From: Histidinibacterium aquaticum
Lineage (GTDB): Bacteria > Pseudomonadota > Alphaproteobacteria > Rhodobacterales > Rhodobacteraceae
Assembly (NCBI RefSeq): GCF_008710275.1
Contig: NZ_VYQE01000006.1
Span: 124,001-188,000 of the forward strand
Direction of reading: 5' to 3'
Length of the DNA stretch: 64,000 nucleotides
The notes below the pieces were generated by a model that saw only the letters and a list, made by a program, of their open reading frames with translations, searched no databases and was not told the DNA's origin. How positions within the stretch are numbered: the first letter of the stretch is position 1; the number at the start of each line of letters is the position of its first letter. Positions 50,606 to 58,858 of this stretch are shown here, piece by piece. The position numbers and the translations under genes were made by a program.

Positions 50606-51367
50606 ATGCTCAAAACCCGCATCATTCCCTGCCTCGACGTCGCCGACGGGCGCGTGGTGAAAGGCGTGAACTTCCTCGACCTGCGCGACGCGGGCGATCC
50701 CGTCGAACAGGCGCGGGTCTACGACGCCGCCGGAGCGGACGAGCTCTGTTTCCTCGACATCCACGCCACGCACGAGAACCGCGGCACGATGTACGACCTC
50801 GCGACCCGGACGGCGGAGCATTGCTTCATGCCGCTGACCATCGGCGGCGGCGTGCGGACGGTCGAGGACGTGCGCAACCTGCTCCTGGCGGGCGCGGACA
50901 AGGTGAGCTTCAACTCCGCCGCGGTCGCGAACCCGGACGTTCTGACCGAGGCCGCCATGCGGTTCGGGAGCCAGTGCATCGTCTGCGCGATAGACGCCAA
51001 GACCGTCGCTCCCGGACGCTGGGAGATCTTCACGCACGGGGGCCGCAAGCCGACCGGCATCGATGCGGTGACCTTTGCCCGGACAGCTGTCGAGAAGGGC
51101 GCGGGGGAGATCCTGCTGACCTCGATGGACCGCGACGGGACCAAGGCCGGGTTCAACATCGCGCTGACCCGCGCGATCTCGGATGCGGTGGAGGTGCCGG
51201 TCATCGCCAGCGGCGGCGTCGGGACGCTCGATCATCTCGTCGAAGGCGTGCGGGACGGGGGCGCCTCGGCGGTCCTCGCCGCGTCGATCTTCCACTTCGG
51301 GACTTACACCATCGCCGAGGCCAAGGCGCACATGGCCGCGGCGGGCATACCGATGAGGATGCAATGA
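50606..51367 (+). CDS. hisF: Imidazole glycerol phosphate synthase, cyclase subunit
   Basis: A 253-residue TIM barrel paralogous to HisA. Asp11 in [20 protein letters not shown] and Asp in [20 protein letters not shown] are the catalytic pair, and [20 protein letters not shown] is family-typical. It makes imidazole glycerol phosphate and AICAR using ammonia from HisH. Its stop overlaps the hisE start (ATGA). Confidence 0.97.
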   Translation: MLKTRIIPCLDVADGRVVKGVNFLDLRDAGDPVEQARVYDAAGADELCFLDIHATHENRGTMYDLATRTAEHCFMPLTIGGGVRTVEDVRNLLLAGADKVSFNSAAVANPDVLTEAAMRFGSQCIVCAIDAKTVAPGRWEIFTHGGRKPTGIDAVTFARTAVEKGAGEILLTSMDRDGTKAGFNIALTRAISDAVEVPVIASGGVGTLDHLVEGVRDGGASAVLAASIFHFGTYTIAEAKAHMAAAGIPMRMQ

Positions 51368-51672
51368 GCCTTTACCGCCTGGCCGAGACCATCGCCGCCC
51401 GGAAAGGAGCCGACCCGGACGAGAGCTGGACGGCGAAGCTGCTGGCCAAAGGGCCCGAGAAGGCCGCCGAGAAGTTCGGGGAAGAAGCGGTCGAGGCCGT
51501 GATCGAGGCGGTGAAGGGAGACCGGGCGCGACTCACGGAAGAAGCGGCGGACGTGCTCTACCACCTGCTGGTCATGTGTGCCTCGCGGGACGTGACGCTT
51601 GAGGACATCGAGTCCGAGCTCACCCGGCGCGAGGGGACGAGCGGGATCGACGAGAAGGCCTCGCGGGGCTGA
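51364..51672 (+). CDS. hisE: Phosphoribosyl-ATP diphosphatase
   Basis: A 102-residue all-helical MazG-fold enzyme, hydrolysing phosphoribosyl-ATP in histidine synthesis. [20 protein letters not shown], then [20 protein letters not shown] and [17 protein letters not shown] hold the acidic metal-binding helices. Its ATG overlaps the hisF stop. A hairpin lies just after the gene. Confidence 0.96.
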   Translation: MSLYRLAETIAARKGADPDESWTAKLLAKGPEKAAEKFGEEAVEAVIEAVKGDRARLTEEAADVLYHLLVMCASRDVTLEDIESELTRREGTSGIDEKASRG

Positions 51673-51675
51673 TTT

Positions 51676-51732
51676 GAGCACCTGGACGAGCGTCCGCAGC
51701 TGCTCACCTGTCCATGTCCCGTAATCGGACAT
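51676..51732. repeat. Two hairpins after hisE
   Basis: GAGCA (51676-51680) and TGCTC (51701-51705) enclose an inner GGAC-GAGC-GTCC stem, forming a compound hairpin four bases past the hisE stop. ATGTCC (51714-51719) and GGACAT (51727-51732) form a second one. Neither has a T-run. They probably mark the 3' end of the his transcript. Confidence 0.5.
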
Positions 51733-51756
51733 TTATCCGCTTCTGGACGCCGGAAC

Positions 51757-51786
51757 GAAAAGCGGCCGCCCCTAGGGACGGCCGCT
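51757..51786 (-). terminator. Rho-independent terminator after the fasciclin gene
   Basis: On the minus strand AGCGGCCG-TCCC / GGGG-CGGCCGCT closes as a strong stem, immediately followed by TTTT (51757-51760 on the plus strand as AAAA). It lies about 25 bases past the fasciclin stop (51811). Confidence 0.85.
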
Positions 51787-51810
51787 CATCAGGACGGATG
51801 TCCGGATGTT

Positions 51811-52374
51811 TTACCCGGCATAACCGGCGGGAAGGAGAACGCGGTCGATGACGTGCACGACGCCGTTCGACTGGTCGACGTCCGCGGTGGTCACGGTGGC
51901 GACGCGGCCGTTCGGGTCACGCAGCATGATCATGCCGCCTTCCATGTAGGCTTCCATCGTGCAGCCGCCCACGGTCTCGATCGGGTGCACGCCGCCGTCG
52001 TCGGCGATCATGCCCGCGATGGCGGTCGAGAAGGCCTCGGCGCCCACGACGTGACAGGTCAGAACCTGCTGCAGCGCGGCCTGGTTCTCGGGCGCGAGCA
52101 GGGTCTGGAGCGACTCGTCGGCGATCATGTCGAAGGCCGCGTTGGTGGGCGCGAAGACGGTGAAGGGGCCTTCGCCCGAGAGCGTCTCGACGAGCTCGGC
52201 GGCCTGCACGGCGCTCACGAGCGTGGTCAGGTTCGGGGCCTGGGACGCGTTCTCGACGATGGTCATGTCGGCCATCATCGGCGCGCCGCCGACCATCGGG
52301 TTGTCCTGGGACACGGCGGCGGAGCCGATAAGGGCAGCGGCAGCGGTGGCAGCGGCAAAGATCGTCGTCTTCAT
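51811..52374 (-). CDS. Secreted fasciclin-domain protein
   Basis: A 187-residue exported protein. Signal peptide about 1-22 (ending SAAVSQD), then a fasciclin/FAS1 domain: NLTTLVSAVQAAELVETLSG, GPFTVFAPTNAAFDMIADES, LQQVLTCHVVGAEAFSTAIA and NGVVHVIDRVLLPAGYAG. FAS1 folds mediate adhesion; bacterial single-domain members are periplasmic or surface proteins of unknown ligand. ATG 52374 starts a clean signal peptide; the ATG at 52392 is excess. It has its own terminator. Confidence 0.93.
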   Translation of the reverse strand: MKTTIFAAATAAAALIGSAAVSQDNPMVGGAPMMADMTIVENASQAPNLTTLVSAVQAAELVETLSGEGPFTVFAPTNAAFDMIADESLQTLLAPENQAALQQVLTCHVVGAEAFSTAIAGMIADDGGVHPIETVGGCTMEAYMEGGMIMLRDPNGRVATVTTADVDQSNGVVHVIDRVLLPAGYAG

Positions 52375-52450
52375 GGGTCTCTCCTGTTTCAACTGTCGTC
52401 ACGCACCGGGTTCATCCCGGCGGCGTATGACCAAGGCACGTAGCGGAAGG

Positions 52451-52472
52451 CAGATCAGTTTCAGGAGATCTG
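52451..52472. promoter_or_regulatory. CAGATC-N10-GATCTG dyad upstream of the fasciclin gene
   Basis: Six-base arms, ten bases apart, 77-98 bases before the fasciclin start. It is in the right place for a regulator of that gene, but no protein is known to me for it. Confidence 0.35.
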
Positions 52473-52558
52473 ACGAATTTGTGCACTCAAGCGAGAGCGG
52501 GCCGTATCCGGCTGAAAGAACGACATTATTTCCGCCAGTCCGACAGGCGCAGCGCGGT

Positions 52559-54118
52559 TCAGAAGTCCGTAGGCGCCCCGCCCTCGGCACGCCGGCGCTC
52601 CACGAAGTCCTCCAGCGCGCCGCGTGCCGAGTCCTCGATTAGCGGCGCAGGGACCTCCGCGAGGATCTCCTGCACCCGCAAATGCGCGCGCGAGGCGGTC
52701 CAGTGCATCCCGTCCGCGGCCCAGGCCTCGAAGTTGCGCCAGTCCGACACGATCGGCTGATAGAACGCCGTCTCGTAGCGGGCGCGTGTATGGGAGACGC
52801 CGAAATAGTGTCCGGTGGAGCCCACTTCCGCGATGGCGTCGAGCGCGATCTCCTCCGGACCCGCGGCGACTAGCGCGGGCTCCATGTACCGCTGGATCAT
52901 CTGGATCACCTCACAGTCCATGACGAACTTCTCGGGGCTCGCCACAAGCCCGCCCTCCAGCCAGCCCGCGGCATGGTAGACGAGGTTCGTCCCCGACTGC
53001 ACCGCGGCCCAGAGCGCGTTCGACGTTTCCCACATGGCCTGCCCGTCTGGGACGTTGGCGGTGCAGCTGCCCGAGGACCGGAGCGGCAATCCGTAGAAGC
53101 GCGCCATCTGTCCCGCCATCTGCGTCGCCCTCATGTATTCCGGCGTCCCGAAGGCGGGCGCGCCGGACTTCATGTCCACGTTCGAGGTGAAGGTGCCCAT
53201 GGCGCAGGCCACCCCCGGCCGGACGTACTGGAAGAGCGCGATGGCCGAGAGCGCCTCGGCCACGGAGAGCGTCACGGCGCCCGCAATGGTGACCGGGGCC
53301 ATGGCGCCGGCCAGGGTGAAAGGCGTGACGACGATGGCCTGGTTGCGCCGCGCGAGGCGCAGGCAGCCATCGATCATGGGCCAGTCATGCTTGAGCGGCG
53401 AGGTCGAGTTGATGTTGGTGAACATGTGCGGAGTCGCCTCGAACTCCGCCTCCGAGAGCCCGCCCGCCAGCCGGACCATCTCCATCGCGTCTTCCACGCG
53501 CTCCGGCCCAAGGGAATAGGCGTGGATCACCTTGTCGGTCAGCACGAGCTTGTCGGAGATCGCGTCGAGGTGGCGGAGCGAAGGGTGGAGGTCCACCGGC
53601 TCGACCGGGTAGCCACCGATGAAATGGATGCAGTTGAAGTGCTGCGAGAGCTTCAGGAGGTCGGCGCAGAGAGCCCGGCTCCCCGGTATCTTGCGCCAGG
53701 TGGCGTGGTCCCAGTAGCTCGGCGGCGAGGAGACGTTGCCGAAAGCGAGAGAGGTCCCGCCCACGCGGATTTCGCGGTCCGGGTTGCGCGGGGTGATCGT
53801 GAAGGCGGAGGGCGCCTTGGCCACCATCTCCGTCACGAAGTCCGCATCGAGCCGGACCGTCTGGCCCTCGACACTCTGGCCCGCCTGCCGGAAGAGTGCG
53901 AGCGCTTCGTCGTTCAGGAAATCGATACCTATCTCGGACAGGATATGCAGTGCGCCCTCGTGGATCGCCTGCACGCCCTCTGGCGTCAGCGGCTCCGTCG
54001 GCCGGTCCAGGTTCTCGACGAGCCGCCACGGGGGCTGGCCCCGCCCGGTCCCGCGCTTGGCGGCTGTCCCGGCCCGGCCCCCGGCCCTGCGCCTGCGCGG
54101 CTCTCGCTGGTCGTCCAT
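52559..54118 (-). CDS. MttB-family trimethylamine methyltransferase homologue (non-pyrrolysine)
   Basis: A 519-residue TIM-barrel protein of the MttB superfamily. LTPEGVQAIHEGALHILSEI and GIDFLNDEALALFRQAGQSV are the N-terminal blocks; GTFTSNVDMKSGAPAFGTPE and SSGSCTANVPDGQAMWETSN are in the barrel. There is no in-frame amber codon, so it is the non-pyrrolysine type that demethylates glycine betaine, proline betaine or similar quaternary amines with a corrinoid partner; none adjoins. The first 30 residues are Arg-rich. Substrate unknown. Confidence 0.88.
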   Translation of the reverse strand: MDDQREPRRRRAGGRAGTAAKRGTGRGQPPWRLVENLDRPTEPLTPEGVQAIHEGALHILSEIGIDFLNDEALALFRQAGQSVEGQTVRLDADFVTEMVAKAPSAFTITPRNPDREIRVGGTSLAFGNVSSPPSYWDHATWRKIPGSRALCADLLKLSQHFNCIHFIGGYPVEPVDLHPSLRHLDAISDKLVLTDKVIHAYSLGPERVEDAMEMVRLAGGLSEAEFEATPHMFTNINSTSPLKHDWPMIDGCLRLARRNQAIVVTPFTLAGAMAPVTIAGAVTLSVAEALSAIALFQYVRPGVACAMGTFTSNVDMKSGAPAFGTPEYMRATQMAGQMARFYGLPLRSSGSCTANVPDGQAMWETSNALWAAVQSGTNLVYHAAGWLEGGLVASPEKFVMDCEVIQMIQRYMEPALVAAGPEEIALDAIAEVGSTGHYFGVSHTRARYETAFYQPIVSDWRNFEAWAADGMHWTASRAHLRVQEILAEVPAPLIEDSARGALEDFVERRRAEGGAPTDF

Positions 54119-54211
54119 GCGGATCTCCTTCGATCCGCCCAGTCTGCGTCGCCCGGGGCTTTCTGGGAATGGCGGATTGCGACGGGCCGCGTCGCATTCG
54201 GCCCGGCGGGA

Positions 54212-54907
54212 TCAGCCGGCCGTGTGCAGCAGGCCGGGCAGTTGGGCGATATTGGGCAGGACGAGGTCGGCATGCGGCGCGAGGTCCGCCTCCGAGGCAA
54301 GCCCGGTGAGCACGGCGATGCAGGTCATGCCGGCGGCGCGTCCCGCCATCATGTCATGCGTGCTGTCGCCCACCATCGCCACCCGCGCGGGATCGAGGCG
54401 CGTCGCGTCGCAGAAGGCCAGGAGCTGGCCGGGACCTGGCTTGTGTCCGTGCCCGCTGTCGGCGCCCACCACGAGGTCGAAGAGGTCCTCGACCTTCGAG
54501 GCCGCGAGATGCGCGCGGGCGGGACCCTCGCTGTCGTTCGTGGCGACGCCGAGCCGCAGTCCGCGGTCGCGCAAGTTCGTCAGGAAGGGGACGAGATCGG
54601 TCGCCTCCACCTGCGGCGCCCGGGCCGCCCGGGCATCCATCCGCGCGATCAGGTCGCCGCGCCGCGCATGCGGCAGGAGCGGCAGGATCGTGTCGGCGAC
54701 CTCGGCGATGGTATGGGCGACGACGATACTGTCCTTCCGAAACCGGCGGCGGGCGGTGTCGTATCCCAGGATCTCGGCCAGGGCCTCGACCGTGGCGGGG
54801 TCGCCTCCGGTTTCCTCTCTCAGCATCGAGAGCGTCCAGGCGCCCCAGGTCGCATTGAAGTCGTAGAGCGTTCCGTCCTTGTCGAAGACGATCCCCTCGA
54901 GCTCCAT
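54212..54907 (-). CDS. HAD-superfamily phosphatase (phosphoglycolate phosphatase-like)
   Basis: A 231-residue HAD hydrolase. Motif I IVFDKDGTLYDFNATWGAW with the nucleophile Asp, motif II Thr in LGVATNDSEGPARAHL, Lys in GHGHKPGPGQLLAF and motif IV MVGDSTHDMMAGRAAGM are all present. It should remove phosphate from a small metabolite; the pattern is Gph-like. ATG 54907 starts at the motif; the frame to 55006 overlaps DUF3572. It lies between the MttB homologue and DUF3572. Confidence 0.88.
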   Translation of the reverse strand: MELEGIVFDKDGTLYDFNATWGAWTLSMLREETGGDPATVEALAEILGYDTARRRFRKDSIVVAHTIAEVADTILPLLPHARRGDLIARMDARAARAPQVEATDLVPFLTNLRDRGLRLGVATNDSEGPARAHLAASKVEDLFDLVVGADSGHGHKPGPGQLLAFCDATRLDPARVAMVGDSTHDMMAGRAAGMTCIAVLTGLASEADLAPHADLVLPNIAQLPGLLHTAG

Positions 54908-54921
54908 GGGGTCCGTCCGGC

Positions 54922-55200
54922 TCAGGTCCAATGGACCTGCTCGGCGCCCGGCAGGGTGTAGCGGGCGCGCAGTGGCTCGTCGTAGCCTACGCCGGTCGCA
55001 TCGCAAAAGGCGGTCACCCAGGCATCGTCCATCGTCAGGAACTCCAGCACGGAGGCCAGGAACGCGGGATCGGTCGCGCCACGGCGCATGTCCTCGGCCG
55101 AGGCTCCGGTAGACCCCAGAAAAACGGGGCCAAGCTCATCGTTCGAGGCGAGCCATCCCAGGGCCAGGATCGCGACGGTTTCTGCACGGTCGGCGTTCAT
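54922..55200 (-). CDS. DUF3572 protein
   Basis: A 92-residue helical protein: ETVAILALGWLASNDELGPV, FLGSTGASAEDMRRG, ATDPAFLASVLEFLTMDDAW and VTAFCDATGVGYDEPLRARY. This is DUF3572, conserved in alphaproteobacteria with no proven role. It is divergent from the PleD-like gene, an arrangement often seen with DUF3572, and is followed by the HAD gene after 14 bases. Confidence 0.9.
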   Translation of the reverse strand: MNADRAETVAILALGWLASNDELGPVFLGSTGASAEDMRRGATDPAFLASVLEFLTMDDAWVTAFCDATGVGYDEPLRARYTLPGAEQVHWT

Positions 55201-55291
55201 CGGACTCCCCTAACAGGATGAGAACCCTTTTTTAACCTCTCCGGCCGACAGTTCCAGCGGGCGCGGAGCGAGTGCATGGAAAGGACCACTC

Positions 55292-56674
55292 ATGTCGGCG
55301 AGGATCTTCATTCTGGACGGTGCGGTCACCAACCGCATCGTCCTCAAGGTCAGGTTGCTGGCCGCGCGCTACGACGTCGAGGTCGCCGCCTCCCTCTCCG
55401 CCGCTGCCCGGTCCATGGCGGCCCGTCGGCCGGACCTGGTGCTTGTGGATTGCGGCGCGGGCGACCCCGAGGATCTCGCGATCCTGCAGGACGTTCGCGC
55501 CCTCCCCGGAGCCCCGGGCGTCCCCATCGTCGCCATGGGCGGGCTCGACAGCCCCGACGCGCGCCTCGCCGGGTTCGCCGCGGGCGCGGACGAGGTCATG
55601 ACGACGCCCATCCACGATGTCCTGCTCCTCGCCCGGATCCGGTCGCTGCTGCGCATCCGCGATACCGAGGCCGAGCTTGCCCTGCGGGAGGAGACCGCCC
55701 GCGCTCTCGGTTTTTCCGAGCCGCCGGCGGGCTTCGAGGGGCCGGAGCGGATATCGCTCGTCGTCCCGGCGACCGCCGAGGGACGGCGAAGGGCCGAGTC
55801 CGTGGCGAGGGCCCTGCCCGGTCCGGTCGACATCCTAGCGCCGGAGGACGCCCTGGCGACGCGGTCGGCGACCGACATCTACCTCATCGATGCCACCTGC
55901 CTGGACGACCGAACCTTCCGGGCGGAGATCTTTCACCTCGTGGCCGACCTGCGCGCCCGATCGGCCAGCCGGTTTGCCGCCCAGCTCGTGATCCTGCCGC
56001 GCGGGTCGGAGGGCATGGCGGGCATGGTCCTCGACCTCGGGGCCGACGACCTGGTCTGTCACGACGTCGGCCTCCAGGAACTCGCGCACCGCGTGCGGAC
56101 CCTTCTCAGGCGGAAGCGCCAGCAGGACGCGTTGCGCGCGACGGTTGCCTCGGGACTCGAAGCGGCGGTCACCGATCCGCTGACCGGGCTGCACAACCGC
56201 CGCTACGCGGAATCGCACCTGGCCCACCTCTGCCACCGGGGCCGCGAGGAGAAGCGCAGCTTCGCGATGATGGTGCTCGACATCGACCATTTCAAACAGA
56301 TCAACGATCGCTGGGGCCACGCGGCCGGCGACGCGGTCCTCAAGGCCGTGGCGGACCGGTTGCGGATCAACGTGCGCTCCGTCGATCTCGTGGCGCGGAT
56401 CGGGGGAGAGGAGTTCCTCGTGGCGATGCCGGACACCTCGGCGGCGGTGGCGCAACACGCGGCCGAGAGGCTCTGCCATCTGATCGAGGAGATGCGCATC
56501 GCCGTCCCTGGCACCCGGATGCCCGTTCGGGTGACGATGTCGATCGGGGTCGCGCTGGGGAACTGCGACGGGTCGCCGTGTGAAGACATCGACGCGCTGC
56601 TCTGCCGGGCCGACGCCGCGCTCTATGCCGCCAAGAACTCGGGGCGCAACACCGTGAGCCTCTCCGCGGCCTGA
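55292..56674 (+). CDS. PleD-like diguanylate cyclase with two degenerate receiver domains
   Basis: A 460-residue protein with REC-REC-GGDEF layout. The catalytic loop is ARIGGEEFLVAMP and an inhibitory RxxD site (RSVD) precedes it by five residues, so c-di-GMP synthesis with product inhibition is expected. REC1 keeps an Asp in DLVLVDCGAGDP but has EVMTTPIHD in place of the switch-lysine KP motif, and its N-terminal acidic pair is reduced (ILDGAVTNRI). REC2 keeps Asp in IYLIDATCL but also lacks the lysine (LVCHDVGLQE). Phospho-activation as in PleD is therefore doubtful. GAAAGGACCACTC precedes the ATG. Confidence 0.9.
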   Translation: MSARIFILDGAVTNRIVLKVRLLAARYDVEVAASLSAAARSMAARRPDLVLVDCGAGDPEDLAILQDVRALPGAPGVPIVAMGGLDSPDARLAGFAAGADEVMTTPIHDVLLLARIRSLLRIRDTEAELALREETARALGFSEPPAGFEGPERISLVVPATAEGRRRAESVARALPGPVDILAPEDALATRSATDIYLIDATCLDDRTFRAEIFHLVADLRARSASRFAAQLVILPRGSEGMAGMVLDLGADDLVCHDVGLQELAHRVRTLLRRKRQQDALRATVASGLEAAVTDPLTGLHNRRYAESHLAHLCHRGREEKRSFAMMVLDIDHFKQINDRWGHAAGDAVLKAVADRLRINVRSVDLVARIGGEEFLVAMPDTSAAVAQHAAERLCHLIEEMRIAVPGTRMPVRVTMSIGVALGNCDGSPCEDIDALLCRADAALYAAKNSGRNTVSLSAA

Positions 56675-56678
56675 GAGG

Positions 56679-57149
56679 TCAGTCGCCGCGACCGGACGGG
56701 CCGCGACGGAAGGCCACCTCGCGGAGGCGCGTTGCGAGCTGCGCCCGGGCGGCGGGCTCCATGGAAGAGATGTGAGAGACGAGAACCCTCTGCGCGGCGG
56801 AAATCACATCCGCACCCCGATGGCGCTGGGACTCGAGATGCGCGGCGAGGGTCTCGGGGTCGAACGGCTCGGTCTCCAGGATCGCGGCGAGCCGCTGCAT
56901 CTCCGCGCGCCTGTCGCCCGGCCCGGGGACACGAACGGCCTCGTTGCGGCGCAGCTCGCCCGCGATGGCGCGGCGGTCCTCCGGCGCGAGCGCGCGGCCC
57001 AGCGGCCCGGCGCTGAACTCCACCCGGGGCGGAGGCGCGAAGCGCCGTCCCGACAGGCCGTGGCCCAGCACGATCCCGACGATCAACAGATTGAACGCTA
57101 GCGAAACGACAAGTGCGATACGCAGCCCGCGGCCCGGACGTCTGGCCAT
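56679..57149 (-). CDS. Spy/CpxP-like periplasmic metal-sensor protein
   Basis: A 156-residue protein with one N-terminal membrane helix (about 10-28, IALVVSLAFNLLIVGIVLGH) and a helical periplasmic part rich in Arg and Glu: RALAPEDRRAIAGELRRNEA, LAAILETEPFDPETLAAHLE and ISSMEPAARAQLATRLREVA. It fits the periplasmic heavy-metal sensor/Spy-like group. It is the last gene of a minus-strand run EF-hand protein, sigma factor, anti-sigma-like, this gene, which suggests an envelope-stress module. Confidence 0.8.
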   Translation of the reverse strand: MARRPGRGLRIALVVSLAFNLLIVGIVLGHGLSGRRFAPPPRVEFSAGPLGRALAPEDRRAIAGELRRNEAVRVPGPGDRRAEMQRLAAILETEPFDPETLAAHLESQRHRGADVISAAQRVLVSHISSMEPAARAQLATRLREVAFRRGPSGRGD

Positions 57150-57151
57150 TC

Positions 57152-57487
57152 CTATCCCTCCGCGTCGAGAAGGAGATCGCTCTCGGGCAAGAGCGAGACG
57201 ACCACGGGCTCGCCCAGGAGACCGCCCGTGACCCCGGAGAGCGCCGACGGTGCCGCCAGCCCGATCCAGACGCCCGCGAGCGTCGCCGCGCCGAGCGTTC
57301 CCGCGCCGACCCAGCCGCCGAGCGCCCGCCAGAGCGACGGCGCGGCCTCCGCCCGGCCGGTGCGCCGGGGCATCTCGGCGGCGGCGTCCGCCACGATGCG
57401 GGCGGTCAGCGCCGCCGACACGTCGGGCCGCGTCTCCCGCGCCTCCGCGAAGAGCATGTCGAGCTCGTCGGTTTCCGGTTCAGTCAT
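57152..57487 (-). CDS. Probable anti-sigma factor, short
   Basis: A 111-residue protein with a soluble N-terminal 50 residues (TDELDMLFAEARETRPDVSA) and one membrane helix at about 58-80 (WVGAGTLGAATLAGVWIGLA). It has no zinc-binding HxxxCxxC motif. Its start overlaps the end of the ECF sigma gene by eight bases, the usual place for an anti-sigma gene. The role is inferred from context and topology. Confidence 0.65.
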   Translation of the reverse strand: MTEPETDELDMLFAEARETRPDVSAALTARIVADAAAEMPRRTGRAEAAPSLWRALGGWVGAGTLGAATLAGVWIGLAAPSALSGVTGGLLGEPVVVSLLPESDLLLDAEG

Positions 57488-58070
57488 CGGTGAACCCCAA
57501 TTCCTCGCGCCGGGCGGCGAGTGCCGCGCTGAGGGCGCGCCGGCCCCGGGCGGTCAGACTCTCGACCGCCTCGACGCCGATGTCCATGATCCGGGCGATC
57601 TCCGGGTTGGAGAGCCCCTCGAGATGGCGCAACGCCACCGCCTGCGCCTGCCGCTCCGGCAAGGTGGCGAGCGCGGTCGACAGGGCCTTCAGACGGTCGC
57701 GGCGCTGCATGTCGTCGGCCGCCGTCGGCCGGCCGTCCTCCGGTTCGGGCACCGCTTCGAGGGCGACGCCCCGGCCCCGCACCCTCAGGCGGTCGGTGCA
57801 GAGGTTGGCCACGACCCGGTAGAGCCAGGTCGAGACGCGCGCCTCTGCGCGCCAGCTGGGCGCCTGCCGCCAGAGCCGGAGCATCGCCTCCTGCGTCACG
57901 TCCTCCGCCTCGGCCCGGTCCGCCAGCATCCGCTGCGCCTGCGCCAGGACGCGCGGGGCGTGGCGGGCCGTGAGGCTGCGCGCGGCGGAGAGGTCCCCGT
58001 CGGCGTAGGCCGCCATCAGGTCGGCGTCGGAGGACGCGCCGCCTCCCTGATCCGTCGCACCGTCGCTCAT
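57480..58070 (-). CDS. ECF-type RNA polymerase sigma factor
   Basis: A 196-residue ECF sigma factor. Region 2 is ADLMAAYADGDLSAARSLTA to EDVTQEAMLRLWRQAPSWRA and WLYRVVANLCTDRLR; region 4 is ALATLPERQAQAVALRHLEG and LSNPEIARIMDIGVEAVESL. It would direct polymerase to a small set of promoters when freed from its membrane anti-sigma, encoded next. A strong hairpin lies upstream, after the EF-hand gene. Confidence 0.92.
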   Translation of the reverse strand: MSDGATDQGGGASSDADLMAAYADGDLSAARSLTARHAPRVLAQAQRMLADRAEAEDVTQEAMLRLWRQAPSWRAEARVSTWLYRVVANLCTDRLRVRGRGVALEAVPEPEDGRPTAADDMQRRDRLKALSTALATLPERQAQAVALRHLEGLSNPEIARIMDIGVEAVESLTARGRRALSAALAARREELGFTDD

Positions 58071-58109
58071 CGCTCCCCGGCATAGTCCCTAGTCCCGGAC
58101 GGCGTCCAT

Positions 58110-58137
58110 CGGCGGCGCGCGGGAGGGCGCGCCGCCG
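58110..58137 (-). terminator. Strong hairpin between EF-hand and sigma genes
   Basis: CGGCGGCGCGC (58110-58120), a six-base loop and GCGCGCCGCCG (58127-58137) form a perfect 11-pair GC stem, eight bases past the EF-hand stop on the minus strand. No T-run follows. It may let EF-hand mRNA outnumber the sigma part, or limit read-through. Confidence 0.5.
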
Positions 58138-58145
58138 GGAGCGCA

Positions 58146-58628
58146 TCAGTGACGGCCGAACCGCGGGCCGCCGTGGCGAGGGCCGTGCTCCCGCCCGGCG
58201 AACCGCTCGGACAGCGAAGAGAACTCGTCCTCGGACACCGCCCCGTCCCCGTCGCGGTCGAGCCGCTCGAAGGCAGTGGGACGTGGCGCGGGGGTCGTGA
58301 ACTCCTCCGCCTGGAGAACGCCGTCGCCGTTCGCGTCGAGACGCGCGACGAGGCGCTCCATCCGCTCGGCCAGGCGCTCGGCGCGCGCGGCTTCGGCGGC
58401 GGCCACCATCTCTTCGGCGGTCAGGCTGCCGTCACCGTCGGCGTCGGCCTCCGCGAAGCGATCCATCAGCGGCGCGCGAAGCTCGTCCTCGCTCAGGGCG
58501 CCGTCGCCATCGGTGTCGAGCTCGGCGAAATCCGGGCGGTCGGCGGGGCCGAAGCCCTGCGCCTGCGCCCCCTGCACGGCGACGCCCGCCAGGAGGGCTG
58601 CGATCAGAAGAGGTGTCTTGAAGGTCAT
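58146..58628 (-). CDS. Secreted EF-hand calcium-binding protein
   Basis: A 160-residue exported protein with a signal peptide (about 1-23, ending AQAQ) and four EF-hand loops: DTDGDGALSEDE, DADGDGSLTAEE, DANGDGVLQAEE and DRDGDGAVSEDE. All keep the six calcium-liganding positions. The C-terminus is His/Gly/Arg-rich. It should bind calcium in the periplasm. It is the first gene before the sigma/anti-sigma/Spy-like run. ATG 58628 opens the signal peptide; the long frame to 58775 is excess. Confidence 0.9.
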   Translation of the reverse strand: MTFKTPLLIAALLAGVAVQGAQAQGFGPADRPDFAELDTDGDGALSEDELRAPLMDRFAEADADGDGSLTAEEMVAAAEAARAERLAERMERLVARLDANGDGVLQAEEFTTPAPRPTAFERLDRDGDGAVSEDEFSSLSERFAGREHGPRHGGPRFGRH

Positions 58629-58858
58629 GGGAGGATCCTTTCGGCGTGTTGGCTCTGCTCCGGCCCAGTGCCGAAGTCCCTCCCTGAACGGGCCGTGCCC
58701 GGGATTCCGTCGCGGACGACCGAAAAAACCTCTCCCCCACGGCGGGGTTTTGCGACAAGCCGACGCAAGAGCCATCTGTCCCCTTCCCTAATCGCCTCCG
58801 TCCTCCCACCTTGCGCAGGACAGCCCCGCCTACCGGGGCCGACTTCGAAGGACGTGCC

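Noticed and set aside
52559-54118. Pyrrolysine-containing MttB
   Set aside because: The reading frame has no in-frame TAG, so this is the non-pyrrolysine type.
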